From positions 3,706,501 through 3,770,500 of the forward strand of contig NZ_CP061205.1 in the NCBI RefSeq assembly GCF_015240255.1: a DNA stretch of 64,000 bases. The letters run 5' to 3'. Positions 25,745 through 34,763 of the stretch are shown here, piece by piece. Source of the stretch: Kordiimonas pumila (GTDB lineage Bacteria > Pseudomonadota > Alphaproteobacteria > Sphingomonadales > Kordiimonadaceae). The position numbers and the translations under genes were made by a program. Position 1 is the stretch's first letter, and each line of letters starts with the position of its first letter. The notes beneath the pieces were generated by a model. That model was not told the DNA's origin, did no database searches, and saw only the letters and a program-made list of their open reading frames with translations.

Positions 25745-27210
25745 TACGCACTATCACGTCCCGCATAACACCCTGTGTTAACCGTATCTGCGTACCTCTT
25801 CTGATTGCAGCGATCGCGTTTTTGCCAATCAGCAGCAGTGTATATGCCGACACACTCGGCGCAGTATCAGGGGCTGAACTTATGAACCCTGGCTCTGATA
25901 ACCTGTTTGTGGAAATAAACAAAGGCACGCTCATCAGGCTCGATAGCCCGGCAACCGAGGTTTTCATAGCCAATCCCGAAATTGCGGACGTGCAAGTGAA
26001 ATCAAACCGGGTGGTGTATATATTTGGCAAGGCACAGGGCGAAACCACCTTTTATGCTCTGGACCAAAATGACAAAACCATTTTCAGCAGCACTGTACAG
26101 GTTACCCGTAACCTAACTGCGCTTAAGTCTGCCTTTAGCAGGCTTTTACCGGGCACAGCTATTGAAGCAACAACGGCAGGCCACCTGATTATTCTACAAG
26201 GTAATGTGGGTTCCCCCGCTGAAGCTGCAACTGCGGAACAGCTTGCCCGCCGTGTACTTGCAACCGATGCCATAATGAACAATCTTAATATCACACAGCC
26301 CACGCAGGTAAACCTTCGGGTTCGTATCGCCGAAGTATCACGTTCTGTAATCAAGCAGCTTGGTTTTAGCTGGGAAGGTTTCAAAACAGGGTCTAATTTT
26401 GGCTTTGGCATTGCCACAGGCCGCGATGTATCGAACCTGATTGCAGACCCGATCACAGGTCTTCCCCTTGAAGTATTTCAGCGGGCGACTGAAGGTGGTG
26501 CCTTGTTCGGTGAGATCATGTCGGGGTCGCTTGATTTGAACTATGCGATCGATGCTCTTGATCAGGAAGGCTTTATCAAAGTGCTTGCTGAGCCAAACCT
26601 GACAGCCCTTACAGGCCAAGAAGCTAACTTTTTAGCAGGCGGCGAATTTCCTATCCCGATCCCCAGTAGGGACGGTATTGCCATTGAATACCGCGAATTT
26701 GGCGTAAAGCTTGATTTCACACCAACTGTTATGAATTCTGGCCGTATCTCCATGCACGTGCGCCCAGAAGTAAGTGACCTTTCATCCGCTGGTGCTATCA
26801 GGATTGAAGGGATCAGCATTCCCTCAATCAGCACGCGGCGGGCTGATACCACCGTAGAGCTTGGTAGTGGTCAATCTTTTGCGATCGCGGGGCTTATTCA
26901 AAACAATGTCGTTCAGGATGACAGCAAATACCCCATTCTCGGAGACATTCCGATACTGGGCGCTTTGTTCAAATCAGAAAAATTCCGCCGTGAAGAAACC
27001 GAACTATTGATTGTTGTGACGCCGTACCTGGTGCGCCCTGTTTCTGACAGACAGCTTGTTTTACCAACCGATAATTTTGTTGCGCCCTCAGACTTTGACC
27101 GCTTCATAAAGGGTAAGCGCTGGGAACCAAACCCCAAGCCAGCAGCCATCAGGCTAGATCAGGAAACCGGACCATCGCTTAAAAACCGCGCTGGCTTCCA
27201 GCTGGACTAG
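25741..27210 (+). CDS. cpaC: Tad pilus secretin CpaC/RcpA
   Basis: 489 residues. The signal peptide ends near residue 38 (SSSVYADTLG). An N-terminal pilus-assembly domain (about 55-130) is followed by a BON/N-domain part (about 135-200). The secretin core (about 240-450) includes LTALTGQEANFLAGGEFPIP and ends in LLIVVTPYLVRPVS, both hallmarks of type II/III secretins. It forms the outer-membrane channel for the pilus. No lipobox is present; its lipoprotein partner is CpaD. Confidence 0.95.
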   Translation: MIRTITSRITPCVNRICVPLLIAAIAFLPISSSVYADTLGAVSGAELMNPGSDNLFVEINKGTLIRLDSPATEVFIANPEIADVQVKSNRVVYIFGKAQGETTFYALDQNDKTIFSSTVQVTRNLTALKSAFSRLLPGTAIEATTAGHLIILQGNVGSPAEAATAEQLARRVLATDAIMNNLNITQPTQVNLRVRIAEVSRSVIKQLGFSWEGFKTGSNFGFGIATGRDVSNLIADPITGLPLEVFQRATEGGALFGEIMSGSLDLNYAIDALDQEGFIKVLAEPNLTALTGQEANFLAGGEFPIPIPSRDGIAIEYREFGVKLDFTPTVMNSGRISMHVRPEVSDLSSAGAIRIEGISIPSISTRRADTTVELGSGQSFAIAGLIQNNVVQDDSKYPILGDIPILGALFKSEKFRREETELLIVVTPYLVRPVSDRQLVLPTDNFVAPSDFDRFIKGKRWEPNPKPAAIRLDQETGPSLKNRAGFQLD

Positions 27211-27223
27211 AAAGGATTATCCT

Positions 27224-27904
27224 ATGGTACATCTTGGAAATATACTGAAAGTCGCGGCTGTTGGTTTGGCCCTTATCCCCGTCACCGCCTGCCAGCATAC
27301 CAGTGTTGGCACACCCAGCCCTTTTGAGCAGGAAATGCGCAACACTGTGCAAATGGTGCGCCTGCCCTATAGTGTGGCAGTTGAAGAAGATGCCACAACC
27401 GGCCTTTCCCCTAAAACGGAAAGGGAGATCGCCAGCTTTCTCGCTAGTGTGCAAGCCGGGTACGGGGATGTTGTCTTGCTTGACGGGCCATCAACCTCAC
27501 CCCACAGGATAACCGCGATTGCTGATTTCATAAAAGCACGAGGGCTGGCGTTTGCTGGCACTGCCACGATGGGACCCGCACCAGAAACCGGGGTGGTTAT
27601 ACTGTATGTTGAAAGATACCGGGTAATTACCCCTGATTGCGGCGGGTGGGAAGCAGAAGTAAGCAACCAACAGCGCAATAATGATAGTGCTAACCTAGGC
27701 TGTGCAAACACAACCAACCTTGGCCTCATGGTCGCAAACCCGCGCGATCTTGTATCTGGGGCAAGCACTGGAAACTCAACCACCTCTGCCGTTGGGGCTA
27801 TTTACAACCCAGCACCACAAACATCAGGGCCTACCATGACTCTTTCGCTTGACGGCATGGGCGCGCTTGCTGGTGGCACCGCGGCGGTAAGCGGCAGCAA
27901 ATAA
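27224..27904 (+). CDS. cpaD: CpaD-family pilus lipoprotein
   Basis: 226 residues with AAAGGA before the ATG. The N-terminal signal ends in a lipobox: ALIPVTAC, with Cys as lipidation site, then QHTS. The middle has the CpaD-like region YVERYRVITPDCGGWEAEVSN, whose cysteines likely pair, and NLGCANTTNLGLMVANPRDLV, the family's most conserved segment. CpaD probably helps the secretin reach the outer membrane. The C-terminal 30 residues are low-complexity (G, A, S, T). Fourteen base pairs after cpaC. Confidence 0.93.
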   Translation: MVHLGNILKVAAVGLALIPVTACQHTSVGTPSPFEQEMRNTVQMVRLPYSVAVEEDATTGLSPKTEREIASFLASVQAGYGDVVLLDGPSTSPHRITAIADFIKARGLAFAGTATMGPAPETGVVILYVERYRVITPDCGGWEAEVSNQQRNNDSANLGCANTTNLGLMVANPRDLVSGASTGNSTTSAVGAIYNPAPQTSGPTMTLSLDGMGALAGGTAAVSGSK

Positions 27905-27915
27905 GGAAACAGATC

Positions 27916-29130
27916 ATGGAACTGGCAGCACAAAAACTGAACCGTGAAGTATTTGCCGCCTATGTCTGCGACGAGGCAGCCGCAGAAGCACTAAAGGGCG
28001 CTGTATCAGAGCGGGGCTGGGCACCGGGCATGGTATTTTCAGGTGGCATTGCAGGCGCTGTACGTGCCCTTGGTGCCATGCCATGCCCTAGCTTCCTTAT
28101 TGTTGACATATCACAGTCTCTCGACCCAAGAGCCGACGTACAGTCACTTGCAGATGTCTGCGATGAAGGTACTGTGGTATTAACAATTGGCGACGTTAAC
28201 GACGTGGTACTATACCGCGACCTTTTGAACGCAGGTGTCCATGACTATCTCTTGAAGCCACTGAATACTATGGCCATGCGTGACGCGCTGCAGTCAGCAG
28301 AACATGCCCTTATGACGCCAGACGAACCCGATACACTTCCCGTAAACGGCGAGAGCCGCACAGCGCTGATTGTTGGCATAAGGGGTGGTATAGGGGCCAG
28401 CACACTGGCATCAAACATTGCGTGGCTGAAAGCTACATCTGGCCAGCCAACGGCACTTCTTGATCTTGACCTGTATTTTGGCACATCCGCAATGATGTTT
28501 GACCTTGAACCGGGCCGAGGCCTTGCTGACGCACTGGAAAACCCAAGCAGGGTTGACGGTCTGTTTCTGGAGCGTGCCGTTGTTAAGCCGCATAAAAACC
28601 TTGCCATCCTGTGCACTGAAGCACCGGTTGGTGGCATTGTCCCGCCCACAGGGGATGCTTTAGCCCAGCTTGTTGAAGCCATGTCGGAAAATTTCCAGAA
28701 TGTTGTCGTTGACCTGCCCCGGCAATTGCTTGGCGACAACCCGGCAGTGCTGGAGGCCGCAACGGATATTATTCTGGTAACAGATTATTCCCTGGCTTCA
28801 GCCCGCGATTGTATCCGTATGAAATCCTTTATTAAAAACGCGGCCCCTAATGCCCGCTGCTTCATTGTGGCAAACAAGCTGGGTTCAAGCCCTGCTGAAG
28901 TTGACGAAAAAGACTTTGAAAACTCAATCGAACATAACCTTGATGCAAAGATTATGTTTGACAGTAAAGCAGCCGTTCTTGCCGCACAAAAAGGCAAGGT
29001 AATCTGTGACGGTGCCGAGAGCAGCAAACTGGCAAGCAGCATTAAGGCGCTCAATAGCCTTCTTCAAGACACTGAAGAAGAAAGCGAAGCCGTAAAACGC
29101 TCATGGCTTGGCAAAGTTTTAAAAAAGTAA
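27916..29130 (+). CDS. cpaE: Pilus localisation ATPase CpaE/TadZ
   Basis: 404 residues with AAGGA before the ATG. Residues 1-125 resemble a degenerate receiver domain (FLIVDISQSLDPR and LLNAGVHDYLLKPLN). A ParA/MinD-type domain follows from about 150: IVGIRGGIGASTLASNIAW is a deviant Walker A in which the usual lysine of KGGVGKST is replaced, as often in TadZ. LLDLDLYFGT is the Walker A' partner. TadZ/CpaE places the pilus machine at a pole. It lies 11 bp after cpaD and 32 bp before cpaF. Confidence 0.93.
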   Translation: MELAAQKLNREVFAAYVCDEAAAEALKGAVSERGWAPGMVFSGGIAGAVRALGAMPCPSFLIVDISQSLDPRADVQSLADVCDEGTVVLTIGDVNDVVLYRDLLNAGVHDYLLKPLNTMAMRDALQSAEHALMTPDEPDTLPVNGESRTALIVGIRGGIGASTLASNIAWLKATSGQPTALLDLDLYFGTSAMMFDLEPGRGLADALENPSRVDGLFLERAVVKPHKNLAILCTEAPVGGIVPPTGDALAQLVEAMSENFQNVVVDLPRQLLGDNPAVLEAATDIILVTDYSLASARDCIRMKSFIKNAAPNARCFIVANKLGSSPAEVDEKDFENSIEHNLDAKIMFDSKAAVLAAQKGKVICDGAESSKLASSIKALNSLLQDTEEESEAVKRSWLGKVLKK

Positions 29131-29162
29131 TCCGGTTTTCAGTACATATGAACAGATAGCAA

Positions 29163-30935
29163 GTGAAAGATATGAAACCACAGGCATTTGGGAAAAAACG
29201 GCAAGGTCTAAAGCCAGCAGGCGGTAATTTCGGGCGGGCGTCCTTTACATCGTTCCCTGCAACTGAAAGCGCACAATCTAGCCCTGTTTATCCAGTGAAT
29301 GACACCGGTGCGGTCTCACAGCCACACGATGCACCACGACCCGTAGGCCTTGCTATTAACGGTGTGTTTCAGGCGGCTGTGCCTGACGAAAGCATGGCTA
29401 TTGCCCTAAGCTTGGAAACCCTGCCCACTGCCGCAACAGAGCTACTGGCAACCATTTTCACGGCCGATGAACTACGCATGTCAACCAAGGCGGAAGTAGA
29501 GCACAAGATACTGTCAATGGTTACAAAGCTGGCCACTGAACATGGCCTTACCCTAAAAGGTGCTGAACAAAAAACTTTACTAGCAGAGCTTTTGGCTGCT
29601 GCGCAGGAAACCATCGGCCAGATTGGCGATCATGACCCAATTGCCAAAACAAGCAAAGATAAACAGGACAATAAAAAAGCCCTGTTTGATGCTAAAAACC
29701 GTATCCAAAATATGTTAATGGAGCATATTGACCCGGCGGCCGCTGCGGAGCTACCCCGCCCTGAGCTTGCTGAGCAGGTCGGCGAAGTTGTCGGCGAACT
29801 GCTTGTGCAGGAAAAAATAAACCTGAACCTTAAAGAGCAGCGCGATCTAGTTTCCCTGCTGCTTGATGACATGCTCGGCCTAGGGCCACTTGAGCCGCTC
29901 CTCGCTGACGAATCCATTTCAGATATAATGGTGAACGGACCCACACAGGTTTATGTGGAGCAGCACGGCAAGTTGACGCTTACCGATGTTACATTCCGTA
30001 ACAACCAGCACCTGATGAATGTGGCACAGCGTATTGTAACGGCTGTAGGCCGGCGGGTTGATGAAACATCCCCCATATGCGATGCCCGCCTGCTTGATGG
30101 TAGCCGTGTGAATGTTATCGCGCCGCCGCTTGCAATTGACGGCGCATCAATCTCGATCAGGAAATTCAAGAAAGACAAAATAACACTTGATAAAATGCTT
30201 GAGTTTAAAAGCATTTCTCCGCCGCTTGGGAAGCTACTGAAAATAGCTGGCGCATGCCGCCTGAATATTCTTATTTCCGGGGGGACAGGCTCTGGTAAAA
30301 CCACCATGCTGAATGCTCTTTCCCGTATGGTTGATAAGGGTGAACGGGTTGTCACTATTGAAGACGCTGCCGAATTGCAACTACAGCAGCCGCACGTAGT
30401 ACGGCTTGAAACCCGCCCACCAAACCTTGAAGGGCAAGGTGAAATAACCATGCGCGACCTTGTTAAAAACGCACTTAGGATGCGGCCAGACCGTATCATT
30501 CTGGGCGAAATCAGGGGCGGTGAAGCCATTGATATGTTGCAGGCAATGAACACGGGGCATGATGGTTCTATGGGCACATTGCACGCAAACCGCCCGCGCG
30601 AAGCCCTAACGAGGCTTGAAAATATGGTGAATATGGCAGGGCTGCACTTGCCCCCAAAAGCGATCCGCGAACAGATTGCCTCATCGCTTGATCTCATCGT
30701 TCAGGTTCAACGGATGCGCGACGGTGGCCGCCGCACCACGCATGTAACAGAAGTGGTTGGCATGGAAGGTGATGTCATTACCACACAAGACCTGTTCAAA
30801 TATGAATTTACGGGTGAAGACGAAAGTGGCCGCCTGATCGGTGATTTTGTTTCAACCGGCGTGAGACCACACTTTCTAACAAAAGCCGCCTATTTTGGGC
30901 TTGAACGCGCTCTTATGGAAGCAATGAACGGATAG
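29163..30935 (+). CDS. cpaF: Pilus assembly ATPase CpaF/TadA
   Basis: 590 residues if the GTG at 29163 is used, three fewer from the ATG at 29172; I cannot decide between them. The N-terminal 170 residues are variable. The secretion-ATPase core has NILISGGTGSGKTTMLNALS (Walker A near 372-380), VTIEDAAELQL (Asp box), ILGEIRGGEAIDML (Walker B) and the His box GSMGTLHANRPREAL. It powers pilin extraction and pilus extension from the cytoplasmic face. TadB and TadC follow directly. The long reverse-strand frame at 29951-30697 is only a codon-use shadow. Confidence 0.95.
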   Translation: MKDMKPQAFGKKRQGLKPAGGNFGRASFTSFPATESAQSSPVYPVNDTGAVSQPHDAPRPVGLAINGVFQAAVPDESMAIALSLETLPTAATELLATIFTADELRMSTKAEVEHKILSMVTKLATEHGLTLKGAEQKTLLAELLAAAQETIGQIGDHDPIAKTSKDKQDNKKALFDAKNRIQNMLMEHIDPAAAAELPRPELAEQVGEVVGELLVQEKINLNLKEQRDLVSLLLDDMLGLGPLEPLLADESISDIMVNGPTQVYVEQHGKLTLTDVTFRNNQHLMNVAQRIVTAVGRRVDETSPICDARLLDGSRVNVIAPPLAIDGASISIRKFKKDKITLDKMLEFKSISPPLGKLLKIAGACRLNILISGGTGSGKTTMLNALSRMVDKGERVVTIEDAAELQLQQPHVVRLETRPPNLEGQGEITMRDLVKNALRMRPDRIILGEIRGGEAIDMLQAMNTGHDGSMGTLHANRPREALTRLENMVNMAGLHLPPKAIREQIASSLDLIVQVQRMRDGGRRTTHVTEVVGMEGDVITTQDLFKYEFTGEDESGRLIGDFVSTGVRPHFLTKAAYFGLERALMEAMNG

Positions 30936-30939
30936 GGTG

Positions 30940-31929
30940 ATGCAAAGCAGTAATCTTGAAATTATCCTTCTTGGTAGTGGGCTTGTAGGCATTGTGCTGT
31001 TGATGGCCGTTACTTTTTTAACGCGCGCCCTTAACAGCACCAGAAAGCAAACCCGCACCCGGCTGGATAAATTCCGCACGCGCTTTGGTGAACGCACCCG
31101 CATGAAGGGTGATCATGCTCGCTCGATCCGGCTTAACCAGCAACAAACTGGTCTTGCTGGCCATATTGCCAGCCTGCTTCCAAAGCGCGACCAGATACAA
31201 AAGCGTATTGCCAAGGCGGGCCTCAGCACACCGTTATCCCGCTATGCAACAATCTCTGGCCTGCTCGCACTTTTTAGTGCCCTTACAATCTGGCTTATGG
31301 GTGCGCCTTTTGTGCTTTCCGTACTGCTGGGTATTACTGTTGGGGCAGGCCTTCCGCATATGGTTATTTCAAACCGGATAAAATCGCGTACCACACGCTT
31401 TACGCAGCAATTCCCGGAAGCAATGGACCTTATGGTGCGCGGGCTAAAATCGGGCTTACCCGTGAATGAATGTATTACAAATGTGGCTAAAGAACTACCG
31501 GCACCAACAGGTGTTGAGTTTCAAAAAATAACAGACGCCATGCGCCTTGGAAAACAGCTTGAGGAAGCCCTTTGGGAAACTGCCGACAGGCTTGATACCC
31601 CTGATTTCAAGTTTTTTGTTATTTCCCTTGTAGTACAGCGCGAAACCGGCGGCAATCTGGGCGAAACACTTGGCAACCTTTCCAACATCCTGCGCCAAAG
31701 GCAGGCGATGAAATTAAAGATCAAAGCTTTATCGTCAGAGGCAAAAGCAAGCGCATGGATTGTGGGCGCCCTGCCGTTCATTATGCTCGGGCTTATTATG
31801 ACGATGAACTATGACTATGGCATCGTTCTTTTTACCCACCCAAAGGCGATTATTGCAGGCATTGGTGCCCTTTTGTGGATGGCGATCGGCATGGTGATAA
31901 TGGCTAAAATGATCCGGTTCGAGGTGTAG
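30940..31929 (+). CDS. tadB: Tad pilus inner-membrane platform protein TadB
   Basis: 329 residues from the ATG at 30940 (a GTG at 30937 is next to it). The gene starts 4 bp after the cpaF stop. Hydrophobic segments are at about 7-28, 100-135 and at the C-terminus (about 268-325). The central F-domain has QQFPEAMDLMVRGLKSGLPV and RETGGNLGETLGNLSNIL, the GspF/TadB signature. It forms the membrane platform with TadC for the CpaF motor. Confidence 0.94.
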   Translation: MQSSNLEIILLGSGLVGIVLLMAVTFLTRALNSTRKQTRTRLDKFRTRFGERTRMKGDHARSIRLNQQQTGLAGHIASLLPKRDQIQKRIAKAGLSTPLSRYATISGLLALFSALTIWLMGAPFVLSVLLGITVGAGLPHMVISNRIKSRTTRFTQQFPEAMDLMVRGLKSGLPVNECITNVAKELPAPTGVEFQKITDAMRLGKQLEEALWETADRLDTPDFKFFVISLVVQRETGGNLGETLGNLSNILRQRQAMKLKIKALSSEAKASAWIVGALPFIMLGLIMTMNYDYGIVLFTHPKAIIAGIGALLWMAIGMVIMAKMIRFEV

Positions 31930-31932
31930 GCA

Positions 31933-32916
31933 ATGCATGAAATTGAAAAAATATTGGGCATTTCAACTGTTGACCTGCTGTCAATTATAACAGGCCTTTC
32001 TGCTTTTCTTGTTATGTTTGCTGTGTATCAAACAGCCCTCGTGCGTGACCCCATGAAAAGCAGGATAAAAAACCTGCAAGAACGGCGTGAAGCTCTCAAG
32101 GCAGGGCTTATCAGCACCGGAAAACGCAAATCCCCGGTAAAAAAGATGGATAATGTGAGTATTCTCCGGTCCATCGCCAACAAATTTAAACTACTGCAAA
32201 CCGAGCAGACCAAGAAAATTTCGTCTTCCCTTGTGCAAGCTGGTTTCAGGTCTGGCGATTCCGTTGTTGTCTATCAGGTAACGCGTCTCGTGCTGCCACT
32301 GGTTATGGGGCTTGTCGGTATCATTCTATTTTATGGCATGGGGGTTATGCCCGGCTATAAAAACTTCCACCCGATCTTTGCCATTGGATTTGTGCTGCTC
32401 GGTCTAAAACTGCCCGATATTTATATTATGAATGCCAAACAAAAACGCACAGACCTAATACGCAAAGGCCTGCCTGATGCACTTGACCTACTTGTAGTGT
32501 GCGCGGAAGCTGGCCTTACACTCGATAGCGCCCTGAACCGTGTCGCAAAAGAGCTGGGGCGGGCCTACCCTGAGCTTTCAGATGAGTTTTCCCTGACAGC
32601 CATTGAACTAGGGTTTCTGCCCGAACGCAGGCAGGCCTTGATCAACCTTTCTGAGCGCGTTGACCTCCCGGCCCTCAGGGGTGTGGTAACCACACTGGTG
32701 CAAAGTGAAAAATACGGTACACCCCTGGCCACATCACTAAGGGTTTTATCAGCTGAGTTCAGGAACGAACGCCTGATGAAGGCTGAAGAAAAAGCCGCAC
32801 GCTTGCCAGCCACCCTCACGGTGCCGCTTATTCTGTTTATCCTGCCAACGCTGTTTGTTGTTCTGCTTGGCCCCGCTGCCTGTAAAGTAGTTGATGACTT
32901 TATCAGCAAGCACTGA
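31933..32916 (+). CDS. tadC: Tad pilus inner-membrane platform protein TadC
   Basis: 327 residues, 3 bp after tadB. The F-domain has KGLPDALDLLVVCAEAGLTL and a later QSEKYGTPLATSLRVLSAEF, the TadC form of the GspF signature. Membrane segments lie at about 12-32, 115-160 and 290-318. It completes the motor platform. It is the last gene of the operon; a tadD-type TPR gene, often next in other alphaproteobacteria, is not present here. Confidence 0.94.
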   Translation: MHEIEKILGISTVDLLSIITGLSAFLVMFAVYQTALVRDPMKSRIKNLQERREALKAGLISTGKRKSPVKKMDNVSILRSIANKFKLLQTEQTKKISSSLVQAGFRSGDSVVVYQVTRLVLPLVMGLVGIILFYGMGVMPGYKNFHPIFAIGFVLLGLKLPDIYIMNAKQKRTDLIRKGLPDALDLLVVCAEAGLTLDSALNRVAKELGRAYPELSDEFSLTAIELGFLPERRQALINLSERVDLPALRGVVTTLVQSEKYGTPLATSLRVLSAEFRNERLMKAEEKAARLPATLTVPLILFILPTLFVVLLGPAACKVVDDFISKH

Positions 32917-33044
32917 TTTTCAGAGTGATATAAGTTCGTCTCTCACGGCAAATACACACCGTTGCAAATGCAATGATTTTAGCATATTGTTTATCGCAGA
33001 GTGTGAAAACACACCTTAAAATCATTACAGCGATGGAGGGCATA

Positions 33045-34436
33045 ATGCTGCGCAAGTTTTATATACTATTGGTTTCAATACCCCTTGTATTACTATCCTT
33101 TACTGCAAAGGCAGAGATTGCCAGTGCAGAAACTATAACAAAAGCTGCTACCGAATTACTAGACAGGGAGTTTCCTGCAGACGCACCCGGTATTGCAGTG
33201 CTGGTTGCACAAGGTGACAAAGTTTTATTCAGTGGGGCCCGCGGCCTTGCAAATGTGGAACTTGGCATTCCAGTGGCACCAGATAATGTGTTTCGTATTG
33301 GCTCAGTAACCAAACAATTTGCCGCTACAGCCCTATTAAAGCTGGTTCAAGAAGGCAAGGCAAAGCTCGATGATCCGCTGAGCAAATATCTGCCAGAATA
33401 TCCAAATGGTGACGACATAACGCTGGTACATCTCCTGAACCATACTTCCGGTGTTAACAGCTATACAGGTATCGAGAATTATTTTACCGATGGGCGCATC
33501 CAAAAAGACCTGTCAACAGAACAAATGATTGATGTATTTAAAGACTTGCCTGTTGATTTTGCACCCGGTGAAAAGTTTGCCTATAACAATTCGGGGTATG
33601 TCCTTGTAGGTGCCGTGATCGAGGCTATTACAGGCCGCCCTTGGTATGACTATATCGAAAAGGAATTGCTCGTTCCAAATGGCATTCTACGCACACAGTT
33701 CGGCTCGAACACACGGCTTATACACGGCGCAGTAAGTGGTTATGAGTATAACAATGGTGTTATAAAACCGGCCACATACCTCAGCATGACACAGCCCCAC
33801 GCTGCCGGCGCACTAACATCTAACGTTTATGATTTGATGCTCTGGAATCGCACGGTACATACCGGTAAGATTCTTGATCCAGAAATGTACAAACGTTTCA
33901 TTACGCCAGAAGGTGTGGCAGCTGATGTAAATTATGCATTTGCTGTAACAGACGGCGACATCCGTGGTCATAAGTCTATACAGCACGGCGGCGGCATCAA
34001 CGGTTTCATCACCTACCTGCTTTATATCCCTGACGAAGAAATCACAGTGGCAGCTATCCAGAATTCCACAGGCACACTGATGAGGAGCGAAAGGGTAGCT
34101 AAAGAGCTAGCGTCAGTTGCTGTGGCTGACCCAATGCCTACAGGCACACCGGTTACACGTTCAAATGATGAACTGAAAAAATATGTGGGTACTTATGCAA
34201 ATGAAGAGGGTGCAGTGGTAACACTGAAACTCGAAGGTGACACCCTTATCTGCACAACAGACCAAGGGCCACGTGGATACCCACAAACACAACCTCTGAA
34301 GCCACTAAGCGACGGCACATTTGAAGTTGGCATGAACAGTTACTGGCTTTCGTTCAGTGATGGCAAAAAAGGTGTAAGCACTTTAAAAACCGTCTTTATG
34401 GACACAAGCAAAGGCGGCACATTCAAGCGCAAATAA
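33045..34436 (+). CDS. Secreted serine hydrolase, class C beta-lactamase fold
   Basis: 463 residues from the ATG at 33045, with GGAGG five bases upstream; a longer frame from 32973 is unlikely. A signal peptide is clear (LRKFYILLVSIPLVLLSFTA then KAEIA). The catalytic SxxK is in FRIGSVTKQFAATALLKL (near residue 88), YxN is YNN in FAYNNSGYVLVGA, and the third box is HGG in QHGGGINGF. A C-terminal domain of about 100 residues (KKYVGTYANEEGAVVTLKL) is of the kind added to many peptidase S12 proteins. It may be a D-aminopeptidase, esterase or a peptidoglycan-linked enzyme; antibiotic hydrolysis is not implied. Confidence 0.88.
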   Translation: MLRKFYILLVSIPLVLLSFTAKAEIASAETITKAATELLDREFPADAPGIAVLVAQGDKVLFSGARGLANVELGIPVAPDNVFRIGSVTKQFAATALLKLVQEGKAKLDDPLSKYLPEYPNGDDITLVHLLNHTSGVNSYTGIENYFTDGRIQKDLSTEQMIDVFKDLPVDFAPGEKFAYNNSGYVLVGAVIEAITGRPWYDYIEKELLVPNGILRTQFGSNTRLIHGAVSGYEYNNGVIKPATYLSMTQPHAAGALTSNVYDLMLWNRTVHTGKILDPEMYKRFITPEGVAADVNYAFAVTDGDIRGHKSIQHGGGINGFITYLLYIPDEEITVAAIQNSTGTLMRSERVAKELASVAVADPMPTGTPVTRSNDELKKYVGTYANEEGAVVTLKLEGDTLICTTDQGPRGYPQTQPLKPLSDGTFEVGMNSYWLSFSDGKKGVSTLKTVFMDTSKGGTFKRK

Positions 34437-34459
34437 CACCTTGCAGCAAAGAAAAGTAT

Positions 34460-34495
34460 AAAGCCTGGTTTGAGTATAATCGAATCAGGCTTTTT
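34460..34495 (+). terminator. Terminator after the serine hydrolase gene
   Basis: AAAGCCTGGTTTGA pairs with TCGAATCAGGCTTT over 14 bp counting G-T pairs, with loop GTATAA and a short T tract after it. Confidence 0.8.
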
Positions 34496-34645
34496 CCTTT
34501 AAAACACCAGTATGTATAAGAGCCTGCAATAATATAGCCCGTCTAAAACTGTGGACTGTGCAGAGCAAAAAACGCTTTTTTTTAAAGGTTTTCACCAATT
34601 ATAATCAGAGAATCATTGACCTTTAGATGAATTTCTGGTCTTTTA

Positions 34646-34763
34646 GGGGGTGCGAGAGGATACAGCCTTGCTGTGTCCGCTCCATATTGTGACGGCGCCT
34701 TGCGCTGTCACTCTATCCTCGCTGTCGTGACTCGGGCCGGGTATTTACCCGGCCACTTTTTTG
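34646..34763 (+). ncRNA. Candidate structured small RNA, family not recognised
   Basis: No open frame covers this segment, but it folds well by eye. An outer stem pairs GCGA and GGATA (34652-34662) with TATCC and TCGC (34714-34722). Inside are two hairpins: ACAGC-CTT-GCTGT (34662-34674) and a 10 bp stem GTGACGGCGC/GCGCTGTCAC with the same CTT loop (34689-34711). An intrinsic terminator ends it: GGCCGGGT-ATTT-ACCCGGCC, then six T (34735-34762). A possible -35 TTGACC lies at 34616-34621, with a poor -10 TCTTTT at 34639-34644. I do not recognise 4.5S, 6S, tmRNA or RNase P features. It could be a trans-acting small RNA. Confidence 0.6.

Noticed and set aside
28245-28739. 164-codon minus-strand frame opposite cpaE
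   Set aside because: It is composed mostly of S, R, P and A, as expected for an antisense shadow, with no domain.
29951-30697. 248-codon reverse-strand frame opposite cpaF
   Set aside because: It mirrors the codon pattern of cpaF, has no recognisable motif, and cpaF on the plus strand is certain.
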